DNA of 64,000 bases. It comes from DASVBE01 sp963770375. Lineage in GTDB: Bacteria; Actinomycetota; Actinomycetes; Streptosporangiales; Streptosporangiaceae. The position numbers and the translations under genes were made by a program. The stretch spans positions 186,001-250,000 of the forward strand of contig CAVYPM010000010.1 in assembly GCA_963770375.1 (NCBI GenBank), read 5' to 3'. Every line of letters begins with the position of its first letter. The stretch's first letter is position 1. Below, piece by piece: positions 17,132-26,058 of the stretch. The notes below the pieces were generated by a model, which saw only the letters and a program-made list of their open reading frames with translations, did no database searches and was not told where the DNA came from.

Positions 17132-18755
17132 TGACAGCCGTAAGAGCGCGCAACGCCTCGGCCTGGCTGCTCCCCAACGACGGCACCCGCACCAACCACC
17201 GCCTGCGCGCCGGGATGCGCCGCTTCGCCGACTCCGACGAGCTCGACCTGGTCATCGTTGGCTGCGGCGCGGGCGGCGCGACGCTCGCGCAGCGGCTGGC
17301 GCGCCGCGGCTGGCGCATCGCCGCCCTGGACGCCGGCCCGTTCTGGGACCCGGACAAGGACTGGGTTAGCGACGAGGCCGGCTCGCACCACCTGTACTGG
17401 ACCGAGCCGCGCGTCATCACCGGCGACGACCCGGTGCCGCTCGGCTCGAACAACTCCGGCCGCGGCGTCGGCGGGTCGATGGTCCACTACGCCGGCTATA
17501 CCCCGCGGCTGCACCCCAGCGACTTCGAGACCTTCACCCGCGACGGCGTCGGCGCCGACTGGCCCCTCAGCTACGACGACCTGAAGCCCTACTACCACGA
17601 CATCGAAGCCGAGCTCCCCGTCTCCGGCGAGCGCTGGCCGTGGGGCGACCCGCACTCCTACCCGCACCGCCCGCACCCCGTCGGCGGCAACGGCGAGATC
17701 TTCCTGCGCGGCGCCCGCGCGCTCGGCATCATCGCCAAGACCGGTCCCGTCGCCATCACCAACGGCCGCTTCGGCAACCGGCCGCACTGCATCTACCGCG
17801 GCTTCTGCCTCCAGGGCTGCAAGGTCAACGCCAAGGCCTCGCCGCTGATCACCCACGTCCCCGACGCGCTCGCCCACGGCGCCGAGATCCGCGCCGACTC
17901 AATGGTCACCGCGTCGGAATCGACCAGCGCACGGGCAGGGCCACCGGCGTCCACTACCTCCGCGGCGGCGTGCCCAGGTTCCAGCGCGCGGCCGCGGTCG
18001 CCGTGGCCGGCTACGCCATCGAGACCCCGCGGCTGCTGCTGAACTCCGCATCACCCCGGTTCCCCGACGGCCTGTGCAACGACTTCGACCAGGTCGGCCG
18101 CTACGTCATGGTCCAGGGCGCGCCGCAGACCGCAGGAAGGTTCACCGCCGAGGTAAGGATGTACAAGGCCCCGCCCCCCGAGGTGAGCAGCGAGCAGTTC
18201 TACGAGACCGACCCGGCCAAGCCCTACCGGCGCGGGTTCGCCATCCAGAACGTGTCACCGCTGCCGATCACCTGGGCCGAGCACGTCGCCGCCCAGGGCC
18301 ACTGGGGCGCCGCGCTGCGCCGCTACATGGAGGACTACGTGCACTGGGCCTGCCTGGGCGCGCTGTGCGAGTTCCTCCCCCAGCCCGGCAACCGGGTCAC
18401 CCTCGACGACGAGCACGACCGGTACGGCCTGCCGGTCGCCCGGTTCAGCTACTCCCTGTGCGACAACGACCGGCTGCTCACGCACGCCGCGCAGGACGTC
18501 ATGGAGCAGATCCTGCGCGCGGCCGGCGCCACCGAGGTCATCACCATCCAGCGCTACGCCCACCTGGTCGGCGGCGCCCGGATGGCCGCGGACGAATCCT
18601 CCGGCGTGGTGGACCGGGACTGCCGCAGTTTCGCCGTGCCCAACCTGTACATCACCGACGGCAGCGTGCTGCCGACCCAGGGCAGTGCCAACCCGGCGCT
18701 GACCATCATGGCCCTCGCCGCCCGCGCCGCCGACCAGATGGCCACCGCCCGGTGA
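17131..18755 (+). pseudogene. GMC oxidoreductase (gluconate/fructose dehydrogenase-like), frameshifted
   Basis: The N-terminal part in one frame holds the FAD site LDLVIVGCGAGGATLAQRLA, and a cysteine-containing segment HCIYRGFCLQGCKVNAKAS, seen in membrane dehydrogenase-type GMC enzymes. Near 17905 the frame shifts and the protein continues as VGIDQRTGRATGVHYLRGG to the GMC C-terminal signature LPTQGSANPALTIMALAARA. Joined length is about 540 residues. With the preceding subunit-3 gene it should form a flavin-linked sugar or alcohol dehydrogenase feeding the respiratory chain. Confidence 0.83.
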
Positions 18756-18785
18756 CGAATACCTCGAGGAGAGGAGCGAACCGGT

Positions 18786-20582
18786 ATGGCTAAGCCAACC
18801 GTCGCGGACTACCTGCTGACCCGGCTGCGGGAGTGGGGAACCGAGTACGTCTTCGCCTACCCAGGCGACGGGATCAACGGCATCCTGGCCGCCTGGGGCC
18901 GGGCGGACGACCAGCCCCGCTTCATCCAGGCCCGGCACGAGGAGATGGCCGCGTTCGAGGCCACCGGCTACGCCAAGTTCAGCGGCCGCCCCGGCATCTG
19001 CATGGCCACCTCCGGCCCGGGCGCCATCCACCTGCTGAACGGCCTGTACGACGCCAAGCTCGACCACGTGCCCGTCGTGGCCATCGTCGGCCAGACGAGC
19101 CGCTCCGCCATGGGCGGCTCCTACCAGCAGGAAGTCGACCTGCTCAGCCTGTACAAGGACGTCGCCAGCGACTATGTGCAGCAGGTCACCGTCCCCGAGC
19201 AGCTGCCCAACGTGCTGGACCGCGCCATCCGCACAGCACTGGCCCGGCGCTCCCCCACCGCCGTCATCATCCCCTCCGACGTGCAGGAACTGCCCTACGA
19301 GGCACCCGGACACGAGTTCAAGATGGTCCCGTCCAGCCTCGGCATCGACTGGCCGTCAGCGATCCCGGGCCAGCCCGCCCTGCAGCGCGCCGCCGACGTA
19401 CTGAACGCCGGCCGCAAGGTCGCCATCCTGGCCGGCCAGGGCGCCCGCGGCGCCCGCGCCGAGCTCGAGCAGGTCGCCGGTCTCCTGGGCGCCGGCGTGG
19501 CCAAGCCGCTCCTCGGCAAGGACGTGCTGAGCGACGACCTGCCGTACGTCACCGGGTCCATCGGGCTGCTCGGCACCCGGCCGAGCTACGAGATGATGCG
19601 GCACTGCGACACGCTGCTGACCGTCGGCTCCAGCTTCCCCTACACCCAGTTCCTGCCGGACTTCGGCCAGGCCCGCGGGGTGCAGATCGACATCGACGGG
19701 TCGCTGATCGGCATGCGGTATCCGTACGAGGTCAACCTGGTCGGCGACGCCGCCGCCACGCTGCGCGCGCTGATCCCGCTGCTCCAGGCCAAGCAGGACC
19801 AGAGCTGGCGGGAGGGCATCGAGGCAGGCGTGGCCCGCTGGTGGCAGGTCATGGAGGCCGAGGCCATGGTCGAGGCCGACCCCGTCAACCCGATGCTGCT
19901 GTTCCATGAACTGTCCCGGCGGCTGCCCGGCGACGCGATCGTCGCCGCCGATTCAGGGTCCGCGGCCAACTGGTACGCGCGCCAGCTCAGGTTCCGCGGC
20001 GACGTCCGCGGGTCGCTGTCCGGCACCCTGGCCACCATGGGCCCCGGCGTTCCCTACGGGATCGGCGCCAAGTTCGCCGCGCCAGGCCGGCCCGCGATCG
20101 TGTTCGCCGGCGACGGCGCGATGCAGATGAACGGCCTGGCCGAGCTGATCACGATCGCCCGCTACTGGCGGGACTGGGACGACCCGCGCCTGATCATCGC
20201 GATCCTGCACAACAACGACCTCAACCAGGTCACCTGGGAGATGCGCGCGATGGAGGGCGCACCGAAGTTCACCGAGTCGCAGACCCTGCCCGAGGTCGAC
20301 TACGCAGCGTTCGCCGCCAGCCTGGGCCTGGCCGCGGTCCACGTCGACAAGCCCGACCAGGTCGGCCCGGCCTGGGACAGCGCCCTGGCCGCCGACCGCC
20401 CGTCCGTGCTCGACGTGCGGACCGATCCCAGCGTCCCGCCGATCCCGCCGCACGCCACGTTCGAGCAGGCCAGGGACGCCGCCAAGGCGCTGCTGAAGGG
20501 CGACGAGGACCGCACAAGCGTGCTGGTCGAGGGCATCAAGACCAAGGTCCAGGAGTTCCTCCCGCACCGGGACAGGTCATAG
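18786..20582 (+). CDS. Thiamine-pyrophosphate enzyme, pyruvate oxidase/acetolactate synthase-like
   Basis: 598 residues in the standard TPP order: N-terminal PYR domain (GDGINGILAAWGRA, with the catalytic Glu in ARHEEMAAFEATGYAKFSG), central domain, and C-terminal PP domain with GDGAMQMNGLAEL followed by HNNDLNQ, the GDG...NN cofactor motif. ATG follows GGAGAGGAG. Closest in character to pyruvate oxidase/dehydrogenase (PoxB)-type proteins, which decarboxylate pyruvate to acetate with electrons to quinone or oxygen. The gene sits between a GMC dehydrogenase and an Mrp antiporter operon on the same strand. Confidence 0.85.
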   Translation: MAKPTVADYLLTRLREWGTEYVFAYPGDGINGILAAWGRADDQPRFIQARHEEMAAFEATGYAKFSGRPGICMATSGPGAIHLLNGLYDAKLDHVPVVAIVGQTSRSAMGGSYQQEVDLLSLYKDVASDYVQQVTVPEQLPNVLDRAIRTALARRSPTAVIIPSDVQELPYEAPGHEFKMVPSSLGIDWPSAIPGQPALQRAADVLNAGRKVAILAGQGARGARAELEQVAGLLGAGVAKPLLGKDVLSDDLPYVTGSIGLLGTRPSYEMMRHCDTLLTVGSSFPYTQFLPDFGQARGVQIDIDGSLIGMRYPYEVNLVGDAAATLRALIPLLQAKQDQSWREGIEAGVARWWQVMEAEAMVEADPVNPMLLFHELSRRLPGDAIVAADSGSAANWYARQLRFRGDVRGSLSGTLATMGPGVPYGIGAKFAAPGRPAIVFAGDGAMQMNGLAELITIARYWRDWDDPRLIIAILHNNDLNQVTWEMRAMEGAPKFTESQTLPEVDYAAFAASLGLAAVHVDKPDQVGPAWDSALAADRPSVLDVRTDPSVPPIPPHATFEQARDAAKALLKGDEDRTSVLVEGIKTKVQEFLPHRDRS

Positions 20583-20614
20583 CCGGCCCAGGCCCCACGG
20601 CCCGCCGGGCGGGG

Positions 20615-21070
20615 GTGTTCCTCGCCTGGTGGGTTCCGCTGATGTCGTTCTGGATGATCCTCGACGGCTCCGCCGCGCCGGATGAGGTGCTGACCGGAGC
20701 GGGAGCGGCCGCGGTCGCGGCGCTGTTCGCGCAGTGGGTCTGCCGCCGGGCCGGGGCCAGCTTCACGTTCCGGATCAGGCCCCGCGGGCTGGCGGCGGCC
20801 CGGCTGCCGTGGGCCGTGCTGCGCGACACCGGCGTGATCATGGCGGCGCTGTGGCGGCGGGTGGCTAGCGGCGAGGAGCCAGCCAGCAGACTCCGTGAGC
20901 TTCCTGTTCCCCGCAACGGGGAGACCGGCGCGGAGCACGCCGCACAGCGGGTGCTGCTGGTGGCGGGCCGGTCGGTGGCGCCGAACATGCTGGCGGTCGG
21001 CCTCCGGGACGACCGGGACGTCCTGCTGGTGCACGAACTGGTCCCGGCCTCGAGGAAGGCGCCGGAGTGA
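20615..21070 (+). CDS. mnhE: Na+/H+ antiporter subunit E (MnhE/MrpE)
   Basis: 151 residues from GTG, with N-terminal hydrophobic helices (FLAWWVPLMSFWMILDG) and the MNHE-domain ending RVLLVAGRSVAPNMLAVGL. It starts only 33 bases after the TPP enzyme stop, suggesting one transcript. First gene of a tightly overlapped E-F-G-A'-B-C-D antiporter set; MrpE is an accessory membrane subunit of the multisubunit cation/proton antiporter. Its stop overlaps the next GTG. Confidence 0.88.
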   Translation: MFLAWWVPLMSFWMILDGSAAPDEVLTGAGAAAVAALFAQWVCRRAGASFTFRIRPRGLAAARLPWAVLRDTGVIMAALWRRVASGEEPASRLRELPVPRNGETGAEHAAQRVLLVAGRSVAPNMLAVGLRDDRDVLLVHELVPASRKAPE

Positions 21071-21318
21071 CTGCCTTCGTGGTCGCGGCTATCGCGATGC
21101 TGGCGGCGCTGATCCCGCTCGGCGTGGTGCTGTGCCGGACCCGGGTAATGTCAGCGGTGGTGGCCTACGAGGCCATCAGCTCGGTCGCGGTGCTGGTGCT
21201 CATGCTGCTGGCCGAAGGGTTCGGCCGCCCCGGCGAATTCGAGCTCGCCGCGGTGTTGGCCGCGCTGCTACTGGGCAGCGGGCTGGTGTTCGCCCGGTTC
21301 CTGGAACGGTGGCGCTAG
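21067..21318 (+). CDS. mnhF: Na+/H+ antiporter subunit F (MnhF/MrpF)
   Basis: 83 residues, three helices, with the family segment CRTRVMSAVVAYEAISSVAV. GTG start overlaps the mnhE stop (GTGA), and its own stop overlaps the mnhG start (TAGTG). Small integral subunit of the Mrp complex. Confidence 0.9.
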   Translation: MTAFVVAAIAMLAALIPLGVVLCRTRVMSAVVAYEAISSVAVLVLMLLAEGFGRPGEFELAAVLAALLLGSGLVFARFLERWR

Positions 21319-21665
21319 TGGCCAGGGCCGTCGCCGTGGACGTGCTGCTCGGCCTGGCCGTGCTGGTCGTGCTGGCCAGCTCGGCCGGGGTGCTGCTGAT
21401 GCGGGACGCCTACCAGAAGCTGCACTATGTGACGCCGGTCTCGATGGTCGCACCGGTGCTCGCCGGGCTGGCCGTACTGGTGCAGTCCGGCTGGACGGCG
21501 GCTAGCGGGCAGGCCTGGCTGGTCGTGGCAATCATGCTGATCACTAGCCCACTCCTGGCGCACGCCACGGTCCGGGCCATCTGGATCAGGGAGAACGGCG
21601 GCGCGGGCCAGGGCACTGCGGGTCAGGGCACCGCGGGCCCGGCCAGAGACGGGGACCGGCAGTGA
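21318..21665 (+). CDS. mnhG: Na+/H+ antiporter subunit G (MnhG/MrpG)
   Basis: 115 residues from a GTG overlapping the previous stop by one base. The PhaG_MnhG signature LMRDAYQKLHYVTPVSMVAPV is clear, followed by a helix ending SPLLAHATVRAIWIRENG. A short Gly/Gln/Ala repeat-like tail (AGQGTAGQGTAGPA) precedes the stop. Part of the membrane arm of the antiporter. Confidence 0.9.
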   Translation: MARAVAVDVLLGLAVLVVLASSAGVLLMRDAYQKLHYVTPVSMVAPVLAGLAVLVQSGWTAASGQAWLVVAIMLITSPLLAHATVRAIWIRENGGAGQGTAGQGTAGPARDGDRQ

Positions 21666-21952
21666 GCGGCCTGCTCGCGGTGAGCACGCCGTACACCGTG
21701 CCCGCCGGACTCATGGACGTGCTCCAGGCCGTGCTGCTCGTCCTCGTCGCCGCCGGGGCGACCGCCGTGGTGCTGACCAGGTCGCCGCTCCGCCAGGTGA
21801 TCGTCCTCAGCGCCTACGGGCTGATCCTGGCCCTGTTGTTCCTGGCCTTCCAGGCGCCCGACGTTACCCTCTCCGAGCTGACCGTGGGCTCGGTGCTGCT
21901 GCCCGCACTCCTGCTGCTGACGCTGGGCCGGATCCGGAGGCGGGAGAAGTGA
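21662..21952 (+). CDS. DUF4040 protein (MrpA C-terminal domain/MbhD-like)
   Basis: 96 residues with three helices and the conserved LSAYGLILALLFLAFQAPDV segment found in the C-terminal part of MrpA and in MbhD of membrane-bound hydrogenases. It is a stand-alone gene here, with no NuoL-like N-terminal half anywhere in the operon. GTGA overlaps at both ends. In Mrp complexes this region helps form the ion path between A, B and C subunits. Confidence 0.86.
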   Translation: MSGLLAVSTPYTVPAGLMDVLQAVLLVLVAAGATAVVLTRSPLRQVIVLSAYGLILALLFLAFQAPDVTLSELTVGSVLLPALLLLTLGRIRRREK

Positions 21953-22710
21953 CCGGGCGCCTGCGCCTGTGGATCTTCGTAGCCGGGGCGGCCGGGCTGG
22001 CCGCGTTCGTGCTGTGGGGGCTGGCCGGGCTGCCCGCCTTCGGCCACTACCCCGGCCCGTACGGGGACATCATCAACCGGATCACGGTGGCCCAGACCAA
22101 CGCCACCGGCGTCGTGTCCGCGGTGAACTTCGAGTACCGCGGATTCGACACCCTCGGCGAGGAGTTCATCCTGTTCACCGCAGCCGCCGGGATCGCGACC
22201 GTGCTGCGCCGCCTGCGCGGCGAGCACGTCATCAGGACCCGCCGCGCGGCGCTGGACCGGGTCGCTCCGCCCGCCAGCGACGCGGTGCGCGTGGCCGCGC
22301 TGACCGCCACCGGCCCGGTCATCGTCCTCGGCTGGTTCCTGGCCACGCACGCGCAGACCAGCCCGTCCGGCGGGTTCCAGGGCGGCGTGCTGCTCACCAC
22401 CGCGTTCGTGCTGATCTTCCTGGCCGGGCAGGTGCTGCTGTTCCGCCGGGCTAGCCCGGCCGACCTGACCGACGTGGCCGGGGCGATCGGCGCGGGCGGC
22501 TTCGCCGCGGTTGGCGTGGCCGCGGTAATCATGGGCCTTCCCTACCTCAGCAACTTCCTGCCGCTGGGCGGCATGCCGGGCGCGGTGACGTCGTCAGGAA
22601 CGATCGCGCTGATCAGCTTCCTGGTCGGCCTTGAGGTCGCGGCGGCGTTCCTGCTCATCGTGACCGAGCTGACGGACCAGGCGCTGCTTGTCAGGGAAGA
22701 CGGCCGGTGA
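21949..22710 (+). CDS. mnhB: Na+/H+ antiporter subunit B (MnhB), with N-terminal extension
   Basis: 253 residues. The C-terminal part has the MnhB signature THAQTSPSGGFQGGVLLTTA. The N-terminal 100 residues (NFEYRGFDTLGEEFILFTAA) correspond to the MbhE-like region that is often part of MrpA. So the gene combines the MbhE- and MbhF-type segments. GTG start and GTGATG stop-start with the next gene keep translation coupled. Confidence 0.88.
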   Translation: MTGRLRLWIFVAGAAGLAAFVLWGLAGLPAFGHYPGPYGDIINRITVAQTNATGVVSAVNFEYRGFDTLGEEFILFTAAAGIATVLRRLRGEHVIRTRRAALDRVAPPASDAVRVAALTATGPVIVLGWFLATHAQTSPSGGFQGGVLLTTAFVLIFLAGQVLLFRRASPADLTDVAGAIGAGGFAAVGVAAVIMGLPYLSNFLPLGGMPGAVTSSGTIALISFLVGLEVAAAFLLIVTELTDQALLVREDGR

Positions 22711-23054
22711 TGGGCTTCCTCCCGTTCCTGGTCGTGGCCTGGGTGCTGGTCGTGGGCCTGTACGGCATCGTCACCAGTCGCCACCTGGTGCACCAGATCG
22801 TCTGCCTGATCGTGGTCCAGTCCTCCACCTACGTGCTGCTGCTGGCCGTCGGCTACCGGACCGGGGCAGTCGCGCCGTATTTCTCCGACGTGCCGGTGCA
22901 CACGCCCGCGGTCGACCCGGTCGTGCAGGCTCTCTCGCTGACCGACGTGGTGGTCGAGGCGGCGGTGACGGCACTGCTGCTGGCCTTCGCGGTGCAGGCG
23001 CACAAGCGGTTCGGCACCCTGGACCCGCACGAGCTGGTTCAGATCAAGGGCTGA
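22707..23054 (+). CDS. mnhC: Na+/H+ antiporter subunit C (MnhC, NuoK-like)
   Basis: 115 residues, three helices with GIVTSRHLVHQIVCLIVVQS and the family's SLTDVVVEAAVTALLLAFAV. Homologous to NuoK of complex I. Either GTG 22707 or ATG 22710 could start it; the first overlaps the mnhB stop. Ends 11 bases before mnhD. Confidence 0.9.
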   Translation: MMGFLPFLVVAWVLVVGLYGIVTSRHLVHQIVCLIVVQSSTYVLLLAVGYRTGAVAPYFSDVPVHTPAVDPVVQALSLTDVVVEAAVTALLLAFAVQAHKRFGTLDPHELVQIKG

Positions 23055-23065
23055 CCGGGCCCGCC

Positions 23066-24910
23066 ATGGACCAGCTGCTGCCGGTGCCGACGGTGCTGCC
23101 GCTGCTCGCGGCGGCGGTGCTGGCGGGGCTCGGCCCCGTGCTGCGCTCCCGGCGGCGCGTGCTGGACGCCGCGGCGATCGCGGTCGCCGCCGTGGTCACG
23201 GCCGTGCTGGTAGTGATCATGGCGCGCACCGCGGGCGGGGACCAGGTGTACTGGTTCGCCGGGTTCCGGCCGGCCCACGGCGCGGCGATCGGGATCGACT
23301 TCGCGGCCGGGCCGCTGCCGGCCGGTCTTGCCGCCCTGGCCGCGCTGCTGGTCACCGCCGCGATGATCTTCTCCTGGCGGTATTTCGACGAGACCGGCAC
23401 CTATTACCACGTGCTCATGCTCACCTTCCTGGCGGGCATGACCGGGTTCTGCCTGACCGGTGACATTTTCGACATGTTCGTCTGGTTCGAGCTGATGAGC
23501 GTGTCGGCGTACGCGCTGACCGCCTACCGGCCCGAGGAGCGCGGCCCGGTCCAGGGTGCGCTGAACTTCGCGATCAGCAACAGCGTCGGCGCGTACCTGT
23601 CGCTGTCCGGCATCGCGATCGTCTACGGGCGCACCGGGGCGCTGAACATGGCCCAGATCGGCCGGGCGCTGGCCGGGCACCGGCCCGACAGCCTGGTCGT
23701 CGTGGCCTTCGTGCTGATCATCGCCGGGCTGCTGGTCAAGGGCGCGATCGTGCCGTTCCACTTCTGGCTGGCCGACGCGCACGCGGTCGCGCCCACCCCG
23801 GCCTGCGTGCTGTTCTCCGGGGTGATGGTCGAGCTCGGGCTGTACGGGGTGGCCCGGGTGTACTGGTCGATGTTCGGTGCCGCGCTCGGCCACCCGGTCG
23901 CGCTGAACCGCACCTTCCTGGCCTTCGGCCTGCTGACCGCGGTGACCGGGGCGCTGTTCTGCTTCCGGGAACGGCACCTGAAACGGCTGCTCGCGTTCTC
24001 CACGATCAGCCACGCGGGGATCTTCCTGTCCGGCATCGCGCTGCTCACGCCCCTGGGCCTGGCGGGCACCGCCGTGTACGTAGCGGGTCATGCCCTGATC
24101 AAGGCCGCGCTGTTCCTGTGCGTGGGGATCGTGCTGCACCGGCTGGGGTCGGTGAACGAGACCTGGCTGCACGGCCGGGGCCGCGCGCTGCGGTGGACCG
24201 GCGTGATCTTCACGGTGGCCGCCTTCGGCCTGGCCGACCTGCCGCCGTTCGCCACCTACCTGGGCAAGGGCTGGATCGAGGAGAGCGCCGCGGCGCACGG
24301 CCTCACGCTGGTCACCGTGGTGCTGCTGGCCTGCACGGCCGTCGTCGGCGGAGCGGTCCTGCGGGTGGCCGGCGGGGTGTTCTTCGGCCTGGGCGACCCC
24401 CCGGGTGAGGACCCGGAGACCAGGAAGGAAGCGTCCGAGGAGACCGGCGAGACCGCCGGGGGCCGGGGCCGGACCCCGCTGACGATGCTCGCCCCGCCGC
24501 TCATCCTGACCGCGGCGGCGGCCGTACTCGGGCTGCTCCCGCAGCTGGGAACCTCCGTCCAGGGCGCGGCGGTGCGGCTGCAGGACCAGGCAGGGTACGC
24601 GGCCACCGTCCTGTCCGGAGCGCGAGTAGCGCACCCCGTCGCCCCGGAGCCGCCGGAGGAAACCGAGGTCAGCGCCGCCGACCTGGCCACCGGCGCGGGG
24701 TCTGCGGCCGGTGCAGTGCTGCTCGCCGGTGTAGCCCTGTACCGCCGGCGGCTTCCGTTGCTGCGGCGGCGGCGCGGCCCGTGGCCGGGTTCGCCGGCCC
24801 TGGCCCGGGCCTCGCGGGTGGTGCAGAGCGGCGTGGTGAACGACTACGTGGCCTGGGCGGTGCTGGGACTGGCCGTGCTCGGCGGCGCGCTCGCGCTGGC
24901 GGTCCGCTGA
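23066..24910 (+). CDS. mnhD: Na+/H+ antiporter subunit D (MnhD, NuoN/NuoM-like)
   Basis: 614 residues from ATG 23066 (MDQLLPVPTVLP). It is a polytopic proton-translocating subunit with the conserved Glu in FVWFELMSVSAYALTAYRPE and the Lys-containing segment IIAGLLVKGAIVPFHFWLAD, both typical of antiporter-like subunits. A hydrophilic acidic loop (about residues 445-470) and a C-terminal extension with two further helices make it longer than usual MrpD (about 500). It is the only large NuoL/M/N-type subunit in the operon, so it must provide the ion channel if the complex is functional. Confidence 0.9.
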   Translation: MDQLLPVPTVLPLLAAAVLAGLGPVLRSRRRVLDAAAIAVAAVVTAVLVVIMARTAGGDQVYWFAGFRPAHGAAIGIDFAAGPLPAGLAALAALLVTAAMIFSWRYFDETGTYYHVLMLTFLAGMTGFCLTGDIFDMFVWFELMSVSAYALTAYRPEERGPVQGALNFAISNSVGAYLSLSGIAIVYGRTGALNMAQIGRALAGHRPDSLVVVAFVLIIAGLLVKGAIVPFHFWLADAHAVAPTPACVLFSGVMVELGLYGVARVYWSMFGAALGHPVALNRTFLAFGLLTAVTGALFCFRERHLKRLLAFSTISHAGIFLSGIALLTPLGLAGTAVYVAGHALIKAALFLCVGIVLHRLGSVNETWLHGRGRALRWTGVIFTVAAFGLADLPPFATYLGKGWIEESAAAHGLTLVTVVLLACTAVVGGAVLRVAGGVFFGLGDPPGEDPETRKEASEETGETAGGRGRTPLTMLAPPLILTAAAAVLGLLPQLGTSVQGAAVRLQDQAGYAATVLSGARVAHPVAPEPPEETEVSAADLATGAGSAAGAVLLAGVALYRRRLPLLRRRRGPWPGSPALARASRVVQSGVVNDYVAWAVLGLAVLGGALALAVR

Positions 24911-24945
24911 CCGTGACCGGTCATGGCCCGATCAGCGCGCCGCGC

Positions 24946-25956
24946 TCACCGGCGGCGGGCGGCGGCCAGGCTGCCCGCCGCGGCGGCCGCGCTGGCCAGG
25001 GCCGCGGCGGTGGTCAGCCGGGCGTGCTGGGACAGCCATTGCTGGGCGCTGCGCGGGTGCGACCGGTCGCCGAAGACGCCGTGCGGGCCGTAGTCGCGGC
25101 CGCCGGCCCCGTCGGCGGGCTCCCACAGGTTGCCGGGCCGGCCCGGCGCGACGGCCTGGCTGGTCTGCTGGGAGCCGTACCCGGTCCGGGCCAGGTACCG
25201 GTCCAGCAGCGGGGACGCGAACTTCTCGGCCAGCAAGGTGGCGGTCGTGCTCATGCCCACCCAGTACTGCTTGCGGCCGGGGTGGCCGGCGGCGAACAGC
25301 ACGGCGCGGGCGGCCACCTCGGGCTGGTAGATCGGCGGCACCGGCTGGGGGTGGCGCGGCAGCCGGGACCGGACCCAGGAGAACTGCGGGGTGTTGACCG
25401 CGGGCATCTGCACCACGGTGACGCGGACCCCGGAGCCCTCGTGCATCAGCTCGCAGCGCAGCGACGAGGTGAACCCGTTGACCGCGTGCTTGGCGCCGCA
25501 GTAGGCCGACTGCAGCGGGATGCTGCGCTGCCCCAGCGCCGACCCGACCTGCACGATCGTGCCGTGGTCGCGGGGCCGCATCCGCTCCAGCGCGGCCATC
25601 GTGCCGTGCACGAAGCCCAGGTAGCTGACCTCGGTGACGCGCCGGAACTCGCCGGCGGTGATCTCGCTGAACGGCGCGAACACCGAGGTGAACGCGTCGT
25701 TCACCCACACGTCGATGGGCCCGAAGTGCTCCTCGGCCTGCCGGGCGGCCGCGGCGACCTGCGCATAGTCGGCCACGTCCGCGGCGATGACCAGCGGCTT
25801 GCCGCCCGCCTTCGCCACGTCGGCGGCCGCCCCGTCCAGGCCGGCCTGGCCCCGGGCGATCAGCACCACCCGCGCGCCCCGCTCGCCGAACAGCCGGGCG
25901 GTAGCCCGCCCGATCCCCCCACTGGCCCCGGTGATCACCACGGTCTGCTCCCGCAT
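24946..25956 (-). CDS. Short-chain dehydrogenase/reductase (extended C-terminus)
   Basis: 336 residues. Rossmann cofactor motif GASGGIGRATA near the N-terminus, catalytic Ser region VGSALGQR and Y-x-x-x-K in QSAYCGAKHAVNGF. The C-terminal 90 residues extend beyond the classical fold and end in a hydrophobic, alanine-rich segment that could anchor it to the membrane. This SDR type is frequent in soil actinomycetes; the substrate is unknown. It converges on mnhD and is the last of three minus-strand metabolic genes. Confidence 0.88.
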   Translation of the reverse strand: MREQTVVITGASGGIGRATARLFGERGARVVLIARGQAGLDGAAADVAKAGGKPLVIAADVADYAQVAAAARQAEEHFGPIDVWVNDAFTSVFAPFSEITAGEFRRVTEVSYLGFVHGTMAALERMRPRDHGTIVQVGSALGQRSIPLQSAYCGAKHAVNGFTSSLRCELMHEGSGVRVTVVQMPAVNTPQFSWVRSRLPRHPQPVPPIYQPEVAARAVLFAAGHPGRKQYWVGMSTTATLLAEKFASPLLDRYLARTGYGSQQTSQAVAPGRPGNLWEPADGAGGRDYGPHGVFGDRSHPRSAQQWLSQHARLTTAAALASAAAAAGSLAAARRR

Positions 25957-26058
25957 CTGCGGCCGCCTCTCTGCTGAGTCGCCTGTCTGGTCTCTTTGCG
26001 TCAGGCTGGCGGCTACCCGGGCCCGGGCCGGTCAACCAGGGGCCCGGTCAACCGAGGC

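Noticed and set aside
23039..24634. A 531-codon open frame antisense to mnhD, and similar long antisense frames at 12933-14447, 15647-16996, 48062-49747, 50276-52309, 51796-53148 and 60306-61634
   Set aside because: They lie opposite well-recognised genes, are rich in Arg/Gly/Pro/His, and show no family motifs. High GC at third positions creates such shadow frames.
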